Below, piece after piece: positions 1 to 9,145 of a stretch of DNA of 64,000 nucleotides. The first letter of the stretch is position 1. Each line of letters starts with the position of its first letter. This DNA comes from Sphingomonadales bacterium UBA2369 (GTDB lineage Bacteria; Pseudomonadota; Alphaproteobacteria; Sphingomonadales; Sphingomonadaceae). The stretch spans positions 1 through 64,000 of the forward strand of contig DDTH01000002.1 in the NCBI GenBank assembly GCA_002344055.1. The letters are read 5' to 3'. The position numbers and the translations under genes are program-made. The notes beneath the pieces are model-generated. The model worked only from the letters and a program-made list of their open reading frames with translations, made no database searches and was not told where the DNA came from.

Positions 1-67
<67 letters not shown>

Positions 68-80
68 GGCTCGCTCCGCC

Positions 81-109
81 GCAACGCATTCAGCGCGTGG
101 CCATGTCAA
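81..109 (-). promoter_or_regulatory. Probable promoter of the tRNA-Ser gene
   Basis: Reading the minus strand there is a perfect TTGACA at 109-104. It is followed after 17 nt by a weak -10 (CGTTGC, 86-81), about 14 bp before the tRNA 5' end. This placement argues that the neighbouring plus-strand lytic transglycosylase starts at 163 rather than at the upstream ATG at 97. The -10 is poor, so the assignment rests on the -35 and the position. Confidence 0.45.
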
Positions 110-162
110 GGCTTTCATATTGGCGCCGGGGCCGACATAGTGGGTTTGATGAAGGCGACGAC

Positions 163-1299
163 ATGCTGCTGAGGACCTTGTCCTTCCTGTTTTCCGGCAT
201 CGGGCTGGGCCACAGTGCCGAGCTGCCGGCGACCGGTGCGTTCTTCGAGGGCGTGGCGGAGGTGACCGAGCGCAAACTGGTCGCGCCGGCGCGGGTCGAG
301 CGGCAGGCGAAGGTCGCGGTACAGCAGAGTAGCGGGCTGAGCGAGGCGGGTTTCCGGGAGTATCTGCCGGACCTCGAGCGTCGGGCGCTGGCGGAGGGCG
401 TCAGCCAGGCGACGATCGACCGCATTTTCCCGACTTTGGTGTTTTCCGCGCGCACCGTGCAGCTTGATCGGCAGCAGCCGGGCGGACCTCCCGGCAGCAC
501 GTCGAATCCTCCATTCCAGCCCTATCTGGCGCGGCATGTGACCCCGGCGCTGGCGAATATGGGCCGCAACCGGATCGCCCAGCATGCCGCGCAGCTGGCC
601 GAAATCGAGCGCCGCTTCGGCGTCGATCGTTCGGTGTTGGTCGCGATCTGGGGCAAGGAAACCGGTTACGGCCGGATCATGGGCAATTTCGACCTGCTCA
701 ATTCGCTGGCGAGCCTGGCCTATGAAGGCCGCCGCCGCGAATTGTTCGCGACCGAATTCGTCGCCACGCTGAAAATGCTGGAGCGCGGCTTCCCGCGGTC
801 GACGCTGCAAGGGTCGTGGGCGGGGGCAACCGGCCAGTCGCAATTCCTGCCGTCCGTTTACATCCGCCTCGCGGTGGATGGCGATGGCGACGGGCGCGCG
901 GATATCTGGGGCAGTCAGCTCGATGCGCTGGCCTCGATCGGCAATTATCTGAGCAATGCCGGCTGGAAGCCGAACGTGCCGTGGGGCGCGGAAGTGCGCG
1001 TGCCGGCCGGGCTGGATCGCGCTGCGATCGTCAACAATATGCGCGCGCCGCGCTGCGCCCGCGTGTTCGAACGGCACAGTCGCTGGCTGAGCATGGCCGA
1101 GTGGCGGGCTTTGGGCGTTCAGCCGATCGCGAGCGCGCAGCGGATCCCGGATGACGAGATGGCGACCCTGCTGGAGCCGGATGGCCCGGGCGCGCCGGCC
1201 TATCTGCTCACCAACAATTACCGAGTGATCCTCGATTACAATTGCTCGAATTTCTACGGCCTCACCGTGTCCTTGCTGTCGCAGGGCATTCACGGCTGA
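163..1299 (+). CDS. Lytic murein transglycosylase, MltB/SLT_2 family
   Basis: Predicted periplasmic enzyme of 378 aa that cleaves the MurNAc-GlcNAc bond of peptidoglycan with 1,6-anhydro product formation. The SLT_2-type catalytic domain has the motif IWGKETGYG, with the catalytic glutamate at about residue 166. It is followed by the family segments NSLASLAYEGRRRELF and SWAGATGQSQFLPS and the acidic stretch DGDGDGRADIWGS. An in-frame ATG exists at 97, but that would run into the tRNA promoter region. The ATG at 163 is preceded by GAAGG and begins a more hydrophobic N-terminus. No C-terminal PG_binding_1 domain is evident. It lies upstream of dacC on the same strand with a 70-bp gap. Confidence 0.88.
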   Translation: MLLRTLSFLFSGIGLGHSAELPATGAFFEGVAEVTERKLVAPARVERQAKVAVQQSSGLSEAGFREYLPDLERRALAEGVSQATIDRIFPTLVFSARTVQLDRQQPGGPPGSTSNPPFQPYLARHVTPALANMGRNRIAQHAAQLAEIERRFGVDRSVLVAIWGKETGYGRIMGNFDLLNSLASLAYEGRRRELFATEFVATLKMLERGFPRSTLQGSWAGATGQSQFLPSVYIRLAVDGDGDGRADIWGSQLDALASIGNYLSNAGWKPNVPWGAEVRVPAGLDRAAIVNNMRAPRCARVFERHSRWLSMAEWRALGVQPIASAQRIPDDEMATLLEPDGPGAPAYLLTNNYRVILDYNCSNFYGLTVSLLSQGIHG

Positions 1300-1369
1300 A
1301 ACGGGCTGGACGGCGCGGCGGCGGAGGGGCAGTGAGGTCTGGTCTCCCAGCTAAAGTGCAGAGTTCCCG

Positions 1370-2536
1370 ATGAAGCGCCTCCTTGCCACTGCCTCCCTGC
1401 TCGCCGGTCTCACGGTGCTGCCCGCCAGCGCCCAGGCGCCCACCTTCGAGACCGCGGCGCCGATCGCCTTCATGATCGACCTTTCGTCCGGCGCAGTGCT
1501 GTACGAGAAGGATGCCGACCGGCGGATGCCGCCCGCGTCGATGGCTAAGATGATGACGACGCACGTCGCCTTCCGCCTGATCGACAGCGGCGAACTGGCG
1601 CTGGACAAGCAATGCACGATGCGCCCCGAGACGTGGCGGCAGTGGCACAGCCAGGGTTCGACCTCTTTCCTGGAGGCGAACGGGCAATATAGCGTCGAGC
1701 ATCTGCTGCACGGCGTGGTCACTCAATCGGGCAATGATGCGACGGTGGTGCTGGCCGAGTGCATTTCCGGCACCGAACAGGCCTTCGTGCAGCTGATGAA
1801 CCGCGACAGTGAGGAATTGGGCCTGACCAGCTCGCATTGGGGCAATCCGGTTGGCTGGCCCGACGGGGGCGCGACCTACACGACGGCGCGCGATCTGGGG
1901 AAGCTGGCGCAGGCGACGATCCGCGATCATGGCGAGCTGTACCGGCGCTTCTATTCACAGACGAGCTTCACCTCCGGCCGGCAGATGGGCAGTGGCGCGG
2001 ACATCACCCAGCCGAACCGCAACCCGATCCTGGGCCGCGTACAGGGCGCGGACGGGCTGAAGACCGGCCACACCGAGGAGGCCGGCTATGGCTTTACCGG
2101 CTCAGCCGAGCAGAATGGACGACGCCTGATCATGGTCGTGGCGGGACTCGATTCGTTCAACGGGCGGATCGAGGAATCGGTGCGGTTCATGGATTGGGGG
2201 TTCCGCGCCTGGCAATCGCGGGCGCTGTTTTCGCAAAATGCGCGGATCGGCGAGGCCGAGGTGCAATTGGGCAGCGCCGATACGGTCGGCCTGGTCGCGC
2301 CGCGTAATCTGGCGGCGACGATTCCGGCCGGGACCGGCACGCGGCTGCGGGCGAAGATCGTCTATGACGGCCCGATCAAGGCACCGATCGCGCAGGGGCA
2401 GCATATCGCCGACCTGGTGGTCGAGGCGGACGGCCTGCCGGCGATGACGATGCCGCTGCATGCCGAGAGCGAAGTTACCGAGGCGGGCTTCTTCGGTCGC
2501 ATCTGGAACGGGCTCAAGTCGCTCATCGGCGCGTGA
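1370..2536 (+). CDS. dacC: D-alanyl-D-alanine carboxypeptidase (PBP5/6 type)
   Basis: Class C low-molecular-weight penicillin-binding protein of 388 aa that trims the terminal D-Ala from peptidoglycan stem pentapeptides in the periplasm. A Sec signal peptide occupies about residues 1-23 (cleavage near ASAQA). All three serine peptidase S11 motifs are present: SMAK (S57, K60), SGN (120-122) and KTG (231-233). The beta-rich PBP5_C domain covers about 280-370, and the protein ends in an amphipathic tail (FFGRIWNGLKSLIGA) of the type that anchors these enzymes to the inner membrane. The stop overlaps the start of tmk. The choice of dacC over other dac names is by general likeness only. Confidence 0.92.
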   Translation: MKRLLATASLLAGLTVLPASAQAPTFETAAPIAFMIDLSSGAVLYEKDADRRMPPASMAKMMTTHVAFRLIDSGELALDKQCTMRPETWRQWHSQGSTSFLEANGQYSVEHLLHGVVTQSGNDATVVLAECISGTEQAFVQLMNRDSEELGLTSSHWGNPVGWPDGGATYTTARDLGKLAQATIRDHGELYRRFYSQTSFTSGRQMGSGADITQPNRNPILGRVQGADGLKTGHTEEAGYGFTGSAEQNGRRLIMVVAGLDSFNGRIEESVRFMDWGFRAWQSRALFSQNARIGEAEVQLGSADTVGLVAPRNLAATIPAGTGTRLRAKIVYDGPIKAPIAQGQHIADLVVEADGLPAMTMPLHAESEVTEAGFFGRIWNGLKSLIGA

Positions 2537-3159
2537 TGACTGCGCGGGGGCGCTTCATCAGCCTGGAAGGCGGGGAAGGGGTCGGCAAATCGACCCAGGT
2601 GCGTGCGCTGGCCGAGGCGCTCCGGGCGAGGGGTCATGACGTCATCGAAACGCGTGAACCCGGCGGCAGTGAAGGGGCGGAGGCGATCCGCGCGCTGCTG
2701 CTGAGCGGGAGCGAGGAGCGCTGGGGCGCGGAGGCCGAGGCATTGCTGTTCGCTGCGGCGCGGACGGATCATGTCGACAAGGTGATCAGGCCGGCGGTGG
2801 AGGCGGGGCGCTGGGTGCTGTCCGACCGCTTCATCGACAGTTCGCTCGCTTATCAGGGCGGCGCCGGCGCGCTTGGCCTCGAGGCGGTGCGGGCGATCAA
2901 TGCGTTTGGCATCGGTCCGTGGTTTCCGGATCGCACCTTGGTTTTGATCCATCCCGAGGGTGCAGAGCGGGCTCGGGCGCGGGATGGCGAGGACAGCGAC
3001 CGGATCGGCGGTCGGCCCGCGGCCTATCACGAGGCGGTCGAAGCGGCGTTTCGTACGATTGCCGCAGACGAGCCTGAACGGGTGCGCCTTATCGACGCAT
3101 CGGGCGCGGTGGAGGTAGTCACGCGACGGCTGCTCGACGCGCTGGCGGACCTGCCGTGA
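2536..3159 (+). CDS. tmk: Thymidylate kinase
   Basis: Phosphorylates dTMP to dTDP for DNA synthesis; 207 aa, the normal length. Near the N-terminus is the P-loop GGEGVGKST (12-20), then the substrate motif TREPGG, the DRF motif in LSDRFIDSS, and an arginine-containing lid region (RARDGEDSDR). A GTG at 2533 gives one extra residue; I chose the ATG at 2536, whose first base is the last base of the dacC stop. The end overlaps holB by 4 nt (GTGA), so tmk and holB are translationally coupled. The tmk-holB-metG order is common in alphaproteobacteria. Confidence 0.95.
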   Translation: MTARGRFISLEGGEGVGKSTQVRALAEALRARGHDVIETREPGGSEGAEAIRALLLSGSEERWGAEAEALLFAAARTDHVDKVIRPAVEAGRWVLSDRFIDSSLAYQGGAGALGLEAVRAINAFGIGPWFPDRTLVLIHPEGAERARARDGEDSDRIGGRPAAYHEAVEAAFRTIAADEPERVRLIDASGAVEVVTRRLLDALADLP

Positions 3160-4130
3160 GTCCGCTTTACGGCCATGAGGAAGCGGTCGCTTCGTTCCGA
3201 GCGGCGCTTGACAGCGGGCGGCTGCACCATGCCTGGCTGGTCGCGGGGCCGGAGGGGATTGGCAAGGGGCTGTTCGCGCGCAAGGCTGCTTTGCGCGTGC
3301 TGGCGCAGGGCCAGGGGCCGGTCGCGCGGCCGGGCTTCGAAGTGCCGGAAGAGCATCAGAGCGCGCGCCTGATGGCGGCGGGGAGCCATCCTGACTTCAT
3401 GCTGCTGGAGCGGCTGGCCAAGGATGGCGGCACCGAACTGGCGCGGAGCATCAAGATCGACCAGGTGCGCGGCCTGCAGCGGCTGTTCGCGACGGCGCCG
3501 ACTTACTCGCCGTGGCGCGTGGTGGTGGTCGATGCGGCAGACGATCTGGAGACGGCAGGCGCCAACGCCTTGCTGAAGAATCTTGAGGAGCCGCCCGCGA
3601 ACACAGTGTTCCTGCTGGTCAGCCACGCGCCGGAGCGGCTGCTGCCGACGATCCGCTCGCGCTGCCGGCTGCTGCGGCTTGCGCCGCTGGAGCAGGCCGA
3701 CATGAAGCGGGCGCTTGGTCTGGCGATCCCCGACGCGCCGCCGGCGGAAATCGAGGCGCTGGCATTGTCGGGCGGTGGCGCTCCCGGGCGTGCGGCCGCC
3801 TATCGTGGACTGGACGTCGCCGGACTCGACCAGGCGATGCAGGCGATCTCGGCCATCGGCGATCCGACCAACAAGCAGCGCTCGGCGCTGGCGCAGAGCT
3901 TGGCGGGCAAGAGCGCGCAGCCGCGCTACGAGGCCTTCCTCGATCGCGCACCTTCCTTCATCGCGGCGAAGGCACGCGAGCGGCAGGGCGCGGCCCTGGC
4001 TGGCGCGATCCGGCTATGGGAGGAGGCGGAGGCGCTGTCGCGGGTGGCGCTGCGCCAGTCGCTTGAGCCGCAGGCCACCGCGTTCGAGATGGCCGGGCTG
4101 ATCGCCGGGCTGGCGCCCTGCAAGGCTTGA
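3156..4130 (+). CDS. holB: DNA polymerase III delta' subunit
   Basis: Clamp-loader AAA+ subunit of 324 aa. It keeps a P-loop-like GPEGIGKG (31-38), the segment ANALLKNLEEPPANT and the sensor/SRC element TIRSRCRL near residue 170, the usual delta' core. The short Zn module of E. coli delta' uses four cysteines after the P-loop. Here the corresponding stretch (about 50-85) has none, so this is a zinc-free version. It starts at a GTG that overlaps the tmk stop. metG follows after 30 bp. Confidence 0.93.
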   Translation: MSPLYGHEEAVASFRAALDSGRLHHAWLVAGPEGIGKGLFARKAALRVLAQGQGPVARPGFEVPEEHQSARLMAAGSHPDFMLLERLAKDGGTELARSIKIDQVRGLQRLFATAPTYSPWRVVVVDAADDLETAGANALLKNLEEPPANTVFLLVSHAPERLLPTIRSRCRLLRLAPLEQADMKRALGLAIPDAPPAEIEALALSGGGAPGRAAAYRGLDVAGLDQAMQAISAIGDPTNKQRSALAQSLAGKSAQPRYEAFLDRAPSFIAAKARERQGAALAGAIRLWEEAEALSRVALRQSLEPQATAFEMAGLIAGLAPCKA

Positions 4131-4160
4131 TCCGCTCCCGCCCAGGCCTAAAGATCGGGC

Positions 4161-5711
4161 ATGGCCGAGCCTTTCTACATCACCACCGCGATCAATTACC
4201 CGAACGGGCCGCCGCATGTCGGCCACGCCTATGAGGCGATCTGCACCGACGCGATCGCGCGCTTCCAGCGGCTCCAGGGGCGCGACGTCTTCTTCCTGAC
4301 GGGCACGGACGAGCACGGCCTGAAGATGGCGCAGGCGGCGCGCGAGCGGGGCATCGAACCGCGCGCTCTGGCCGACGAAATGTCGTCCTATTTCCGTGAG
4401 ATGGACGCGCAGCTTGATATCTCGTTCGACCGCTTCATCCGCACCAGCGAACCGGCCCATCACGAGGCGAGCCGGGAATTGTGGCGCCGGATGGCGGCCA
4501 AGGGCGATATCTATCTCGGCCGCTACGAGGGTTGGTATTCGGTCCGCGACGAAGCTTATTATGACGAGGATGAGTTGGTCGTCGCCGATACGGGCGAGAA
4601 GTTCTCGCCGCAGGGCACCCCGGTCGAATGGACGGTCGAGGAAAGCTGGTTCTTCCGCCTGTCCGCGTATCAGGATCGCTTGCTCGCGCATTACGCGGCG
4701 AACCCGGACTTCATCCGCCCGGAAACGCGGCGCAATGAGGTGCTGCGCTTCGTCGAGGGCGGGCTGAGCGACCTTTCCATCTCGCGGACCAGCTTCGACT
4801 GGGGCGTGAAGGTGCCTCAGAGCGAGGAGCACGTCATGTACGTGTGGCTCGACGCGCTCACCAATTATCTCACCGGCATCGGTTTTCCGGACACGGATTC
4901 AGAGAGTTACCGCAAGTTCTGGCCAGCCGATCTGCACATTATCGGCAAGGATGTGGTGCGTTTCCACGCGGTCTATTGGCCGGCCTTCCTGATGTCGGCG
5001 GACCTGCCGTTGCCGAAACAGGTGTTCGGCCATGGCCATGTCCTGCTGCGCGGCGAGAAGATGTCCAAGTCGCTGGGGAATGTCGTTTCCCCGCAGGAGC
5101 TTGTCGACGCCTTCGGAGTCGATGCGGTCCGCTATTTCCTGATCCGTGACGTGAGCTTCGGGCAGGACGGCAGCTACTCGCCGGAAGCGATCGTCACGCG
5201 GGTGAATGCCGATCTCGCCAACAGCTTCGGCAATCTGGCGCAGCGCACCTTGTCCTTCATCGTCAAGAATCTCGAGGGTCGCTTGCCGGGGGGCGAGGCG
5301 GACGCAGCGCTTCTGGCGACCGTGCGCGAGGCGCTCAGCGTTGAAATGCGTGATCATTTCGCGGCGCTGGCGCTGAGCCAGGGGGTGGAGGCGTGGCTGC
5401 GCGCCGTATTCGCCTGCAACCAATATATCGACGCCGAGGCGCCCTGGGCGCTGCGCAAGACCGATCCGGCGCGGATGGAAGCGGTGCTCGCGACGCTCGT
5501 CCAGGCGATCCGCATGCTCGCCATCGCCATCCAGCCGGTCGTGCCGGGCGCAGCGGGGCGGCTGCTCGACCAATTGGGCGTGCCGGCGGATGAGCGGGAT
5601 TGGCGTCATATCGGGGACGACAGCCTGTATGCGCGGTTGCAGTCCCAGGAGTTCCGCCTCGCGCCGCCGCAGCCGATCTTTCCGCGCATGGAAATGCCCG
5701 CGCAGGGCTGA
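4161..5711 (+). CDS. metG: Methionyl-tRNA synthetase
   Basis: Class I aminoacyl-tRNA synthetase that charges tRNA-Met; 516 aa. The HIGH signature is HVGH (19-22) and the KMSKS loop is KMSKS (300-304). The connective peptide around residues 115-160 has no cysteines, so this is the zinc-free short form. It ends without the C-terminal EMAP-like tRNA-binding domain, as in many alphaproteobacteria. It is the last gene of the dacC-tmk-holB-metG run. In many relatives tatD follows metG; here tatD lies 11 kb away on the other strand. Confidence 0.96.
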   Translation: MAEPFYITTAINYPNGPPHVGHAYEAICTDAIARFQRLQGRDVFFLTGTDEHGLKMAQAARERGIEPRALADEMSSYFREMDAQLDISFDRFIRTSEPAHHEASRELWRRMAAKGDIYLGRYEGWYSVRDEAYYDEDELVVADTGEKFSPQGTPVEWTVEESWFFRLSAYQDRLLAHYAANPDFIRPETRRNEVLRFVEGGLSDLSISRTSFDWGVKVPQSEEHVMYVWLDALTNYLTGIGFPDTDSESYRKFWPADLHIIGKDVVRFHAVYWPAFLMSADLPLPKQVFGHGHVLLRGEKMSKSLGNVVSPQELVDAFGVDAVRYFLIRDVSFGQDGSYSPEAIVTRVNADLANSFGNLAQRTLSFIVKNLEGRLPGGEADAALLATVREALSVEMRDHFAALALSQGVEAWLRAVFACNQYIDAEAPWALRKTDPARMEAVLATLVQAIRMLAIAIQPVVPGAAGRLLDQLGVPADERDWRHIGDDSLYARLQSQEFRLAPPQPIFPRMEMPAQG

Positions 5712-5738
5712 ACCTTGCCGAAATCGGGCGCTTCCACT

Positions 5739-6752
5739 ATGTCGCGGCCGCCCATGGAAAAGGTGAAACCCATTCAGATCGGTCCGGTTCGGATCGAGAC
5801 GCCGGTCGTGCTGGCGCCGATGACCGGCGTCACCGACATGCCGTTCCGCCGCATTGTCAAGCGCTATGGCTGCGGGCTGACGGTGGGCGAGATGATCGCC
5901 AGCCAGGCGATGATCCGCGAGACGCGCCAGTCGATCCAGAAGGCGACCTGGTGTCCGAGCGAGGACCCGGTGTCGATGCAGCTCGCCGGCTGTAGCCCAA
6001 AGGAGATGGGCGAGGCGGCGAAGCTGAATGAGGACCGCGGCGCCGCGATCATCGACATCAATATGGGCTGCCCGGTGAAGAAGGTGGTCAATGGCGAGGC
6101 CGGATCGGCGCTGATGCGAGATTTGCCGCTGGCCGCTTCGCTGATCGAGGCGACGGTGAAGGCGGTGAAGGTGCCGGTGACCGTGAAGATGCGGATGGGC
6201 TGGGACCATGCCAGCCTGAACGCGCCGGAACTCGCCCATATCGCCGAGGATCTGGGCGCGCAGATGATCACGGTGCACGGCCGCACCCGCAACCAGATGT
6301 ACAAGGGCGAAGCCGACTGGGCGTTCGTGCGCGGCGTGAAGGAGGCGGTGAAGGTGCCGGTGATCGTCAACGGCGACATCTGCTCGATCGAGGATGCCGA
6401 CACGGCACTGGAGCAGTCGGGCGCGGACGGGGTGATGATCGGCCGCGGCGCCTATGGCCGCCCCTGGCTGCTGAAGCAGGTCATGCATTGGCTGAAGACC
6501 GGTCAGCGGCTGCCGGACCCGTCGCTGGCCGAGCAGCTGGACGTGATCCTGGAGCAATATCAGGCGATGCAGGACCTTTATGGTCCGGTGATCGGCGCCA
6601 ATTGCGCGCGCAAGCATATCGGCTGGTACACCAAGGGCATTCACGGTTCGGCCGAGTTCCGTAACGCCTTCAACAAGGTCGCCGACCCGGCCGTGGCGGT
6701 GTCCATGCTGCGCGAATTTTACGATCCCAGGCTGGAGAAAGCCGCCGCCTGA
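5739..6752 (+). CDS. dusB: tRNA-dihydrouridine synthase
   Basis: FMN enzyme that reduces uridines to dihydrouridine in the tRNA D-loop; about 337 aa. The N-terminal barrel carries LAPMTGVTDMPFR (flavin site) and DINMGCPVKKVV, whose cysteine (about C111 from this start) is the catalytic acid. ITVHGRTRNQMYKG and VNGDI further along are typical of DusB/NifR3. The start is uncertain: a TTG at 5715 and an ATG at 5754 are in frame, and none has a clear Shine-Dalgarno. In many alphaproteobacteria dusB (nifR3) precedes ntrB; here it precedes ntrY with an 87-105 bp gap. Confidence 0.93.
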   Translation: MSRPPMEKVKPIQIGPVRIETPVVLAPMTGVTDMPFRRIVKRYGCGLTVGEMIASQAMIRETRQSIQKATWCPSEDPVSMQLAGCSPKEMGEAAKLNEDRGAAIIDINMGCPVKKVVNGEAGSALMRDLPLAASLIEATVKAVKVPVTVKMRMGWDHASLNAPELAHIAEDLGAQMITVHGRTRNQMYKGEADWAFVRGVKEAVKVPVIVNGDICSIEDADTALEQSGADGVMIGRGAYGRPWLLKQVMHWLKTGQRLPDPSLAEQLDVILEQYQAMQDLYGPVIGANCARKHIGWYTKGIHGSAEFRNAFNKVADPAVAVSMLREFYDPRLEKAAA

Positions 6753-6857
6753 GCGCCTTGCCGAACCAAATTTGAATTGGGGCGGAACGAAGGCGGAAAC
6801 TGTGTTCTTTCGGCCACAGTCCTGTGCTAGGCGCTGCGCGTGGACGCAGCCCGGAGC

Positions 6858-9140
6858 ATGATCGAGCCCAACGATGAGGGCGAAGCCGTGGCTCCGGAGC
6901 CACGCCGAAAGCGTCCGCGCTGGCTGCGCCGCCTGACCGTCGCGAGCGAGCGCGGGCGGCTGATGCCGGTGGTCGAGTTGCTGACGATCGCGCTGATGAT
7001 CGGCGTCGCGGTGTCGAGCTATTTCATCGTGACGTCGCGCGGCGACGCGGACGGGCTGCTCAGCCCGCCGGCGGTCGCCGGGCTGCTGGTGGCGAATCTC
7101 GTCCCGGCCATGGCGCTGATGGTGCTGGCGGCCCGACGCTTTGCGATTCGTCGCGCCGCCAAGACACAGATTGGAAGCCGGGGGCGGCTTCACGTCCGCC
7201 TGGTCGCGATTTTTTCGCTGATCGCCAGCGTGCCGACTCTTCTTGTGGTGATTTTCGCCTCGCTGCTCCTGCAGAGCGGGATCAGCTTCTGGTTTTCGGA
7301 CCAAGCTCAATCCACCATCTCGAACGCGCGAAACACGACCGAAACCTATCGGCGTGAACAGCTTGCCGACATCCATGCCGAGATCGAGACGATGGGCGGC
7401 GACGTCGTGGACCGGATCAATCAATTCGGTGTCAACGACCCGTTGCTTGGCGAATTCCTGTTCAGCCAGACACTCAATCGAAAGCTGGTCGAGACAGCTT
7501 TGCTGAGCGTCAACAGCGAAGGCGTCATCCAGATGCAGGCCGGGGTCAACCTGTATGACCGGCCGCTGGAATCCCGTTTCCCGGTAGCCGAACTGCTCGC
7601 CATGAGCGCCGGGCAAGTGAAGACCCAGTTCGATGGGAGTGACCGGATCGAGGGCGTCGTCCGGCTGGACCCCGAGTTGAGGCTCTACGTCTACGGCTCG
7701 CGGGATGCCGCCGTGCTGATGGAGATGGTGCGCGGGGCCGAGAGCGCCGCGAGCGACTATCAGGCGGTGCAGGAGCAGTCGCGCGCCTACCAGCTGCAAT
7801 TCAACGCCGCCCTGTTCATCGTCTCGCTACTGATCGTTGCGGTGGCGATCTGGATCGCGTTGCAGCTGGCCGACCGGATGGTGCGGCCGGTGGGACAATT
7901 GGTGGCCGCGGCGCGGCGGGTGACCGAGGGCGATATGAGCGCGCGCGTGCCGGGCGCGCGAGCGCGGGACGAGCTGGGTACGCTGGGGCAGGCCTTCAAC
8001 CGGATGACGATGCGGGTGGAGGAACAGACCGGGGCGCTGGTTTCAGCCAATACGCAGCTGGAGAATCGCCGTGCCTTCATCGAGGCGGTGGTGTCGGGCG
8101 TGACGGCGGGCATCGTGTCCGTGGATCGCGAACGGCGGGTGCAGCTGATCAATCCTTCCGCCGAGGCTTTGCTGCGGACCAATGAGCGCGCGGTCGTGGG
8201 GCAACCGCTCGCCGAACTGGCGCCGGAACTCGACAGGCATCTCGACGCCGACGAAGGCGAGGATGTGGTGCAGATCGCCCGCGACGACGAAATCCACACG
8301 CTGGCGGTGAAAAGGGTGAAGGCCGATGGCGGCCACATCCTGACCTTCGACGACATTACCGACCAATTGCTCGACCAGCGGCGAGCGGCATGGTCCGACG
8401 TGGCGCGCCGGATCGCGCACGAGATCAAGAACCCGCTGACGCCCATCCAGCTCGCGGCCGAGCGGCTGCAGCGGCGTTACGGCAAGGAGATCGAAAGCGA
8501 TCCGGCCACGTTCGAGAAACTGACCGGGACGATCGTCCGCCAGGTCGGCGACCTGAGGCGCATGGTCGACGAATTCTCCTCCTTCGCGCAAATGCCAAAG
8601 CCGGTGTTCCGCGAGGAGGCGATCGGCGAGATCGCGCGGCAGGCCCTGTTCCTGCACGAGGTCGCCCATCCCGACATCAAGTTCGTGCTCGATGTGCCGG
8701 AACCGGCGCCAGTGATGCTGTGCGACCGGCGGCTGATCGGGCAAGCGCTGACCAACATCGTCAAGAATGCAGTCGAGGCAATCGAGCAGCGGCGCGAGGA
8801 TGGCGAGGGCAAGCGGACCGGGAAGAGCCGGGATCGCGTGGCGCTCGGCATGGCGGTGGAGCGGGACGAGCTGACCATCGTCGTCAGCGACACCGGCATC
8901 GGCCTACCGGCCGATCGCAAGCGGCTGACCGAGCCTTACATGACGACGCGGGCGAAGGGCACGGGCCTGGGCCTCGCGATCGTGAAAAAGATCATCGAGG
9001 ATCATTGCGGCCATGTCGTGTTCGAGGATGCCGATGGCGGCGGCACGCGGGTGCGGCTGATCTTCGACCTGGCGGCGCTTGCGCGGGTGAACTCGGGCGA
9101 GCCCAGCAGCGTTGACGAAAACACCAAAGAGAAAAGCTGA
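6858..9140 (+). CDS. ntrY: NtrY-type membrane sensor histidine kinase
   Basis: Sensor of the NtrYX two-component pair (nitrogen/redox signalling in alphaproteobacteria); about 760 aa. Order: a basic N-terminus; three hydrophobic segments in the first 140 residues; a periplasmic-type stretch; a fourth segment (FIVSLLIVAVAIWIALQLA); HAMP (MVRPVGQLVAAARRVTEGDM); a PAS domain; HisKA with the phospho-accepting histidine in RIAHEIKNPLTPIQLAAERL (about H521); and an HATPase with N, G1 and G2 boxes (NIVKNAVEAIEQ, DTGIGLP, GTGLGLAIVKKI). A GTG at 6840 is an alternative start. It ends 5 bp before ntrX. Confidence 0.9.
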   Translation: MIEPNDEGEAVAPEPRRKRPRWLRRLTVASERGRLMPVVELLTIALMIGVAVSSYFIVTSRGDADGLLSPPAVAGLLVANLVPAMALMVLAARRFAIRRAAKTQIGSRGRLHVRLVAIFSLIASVPTLLVVIFASLLLQSGISFWFSDQAQSTISNARNTTETYRREQLADIHAEIETMGGDVVDRINQFGVNDPLLGEFLFSQTLNRKLVETALLSVNSEGVIQMQAGVNLYDRPLESRFPVAELLAMSAGQVKTQFDGSDRIEGVVRLDPELRLYVYGSRDAAVLMEMVRGAESAASDYQAVQEQSRAYQLQFNAALFIVSLLIVAVAIWIALQLADRMVRPVGQLVAAARRVTEGDMSARVPGARARDELGTLGQAFNRMTMRVEEQTGALVSANTQLENRRAFIEAVVSGVTAGIVSVDRERRVQLINPSAEALLRTNERAVVGQPLAELAPELDRHLDADEGEDVVQIARDDEIHTLAVKRVKADGGHILTFDDITDQLLDQRRAAWSDVARRIAHEIKNPLTPIQLAAERLQRRYGKEIESDPATFEKLTGTIVRQVGDLRRMVDEFSSFAQMPKPVFREEAIGEIARQALFLHEVAHPDIKFVLDVPEPAPVMLCDRRLIGQALTNIVKNAVEAIEQRREDGEGKRTGKSRDRVALGMAVERDELTIVVSDTGIGLPADRKRLTEPYMTTRAKGTGLGLAIVKKIIEDHCGHVVFEDADGGGTRVRLIFDLAALARVNSGEPSSVDENTKEKS

Positions 9141-9145
9141 GTTTT

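Noticed and set aside
97..162. Longer N-terminus for the lytic transglycosylase from ATG 97
   Set aside because: It would overlap the tRNA-Ser promoter, adds a basic non-signal-like tail, and lacks a Shine-Dalgarno.
6783..6815. GGAAC followed by GTTC upstream of ntrY, considered as an EcfG (general stress) promoter
   Set aside because: The spacing between the two elements is 15 nt and the downstream element lacks the expected CGTT at the right distance.
4899..7799. 966-codon open frame on the minus strand
   Set aside because: It lies opposite metG, dusB and ntrY, all with clear motifs. Its translation is His/Arg/Gln-rich without domains, typical of antisense frames in high-GC DNA.
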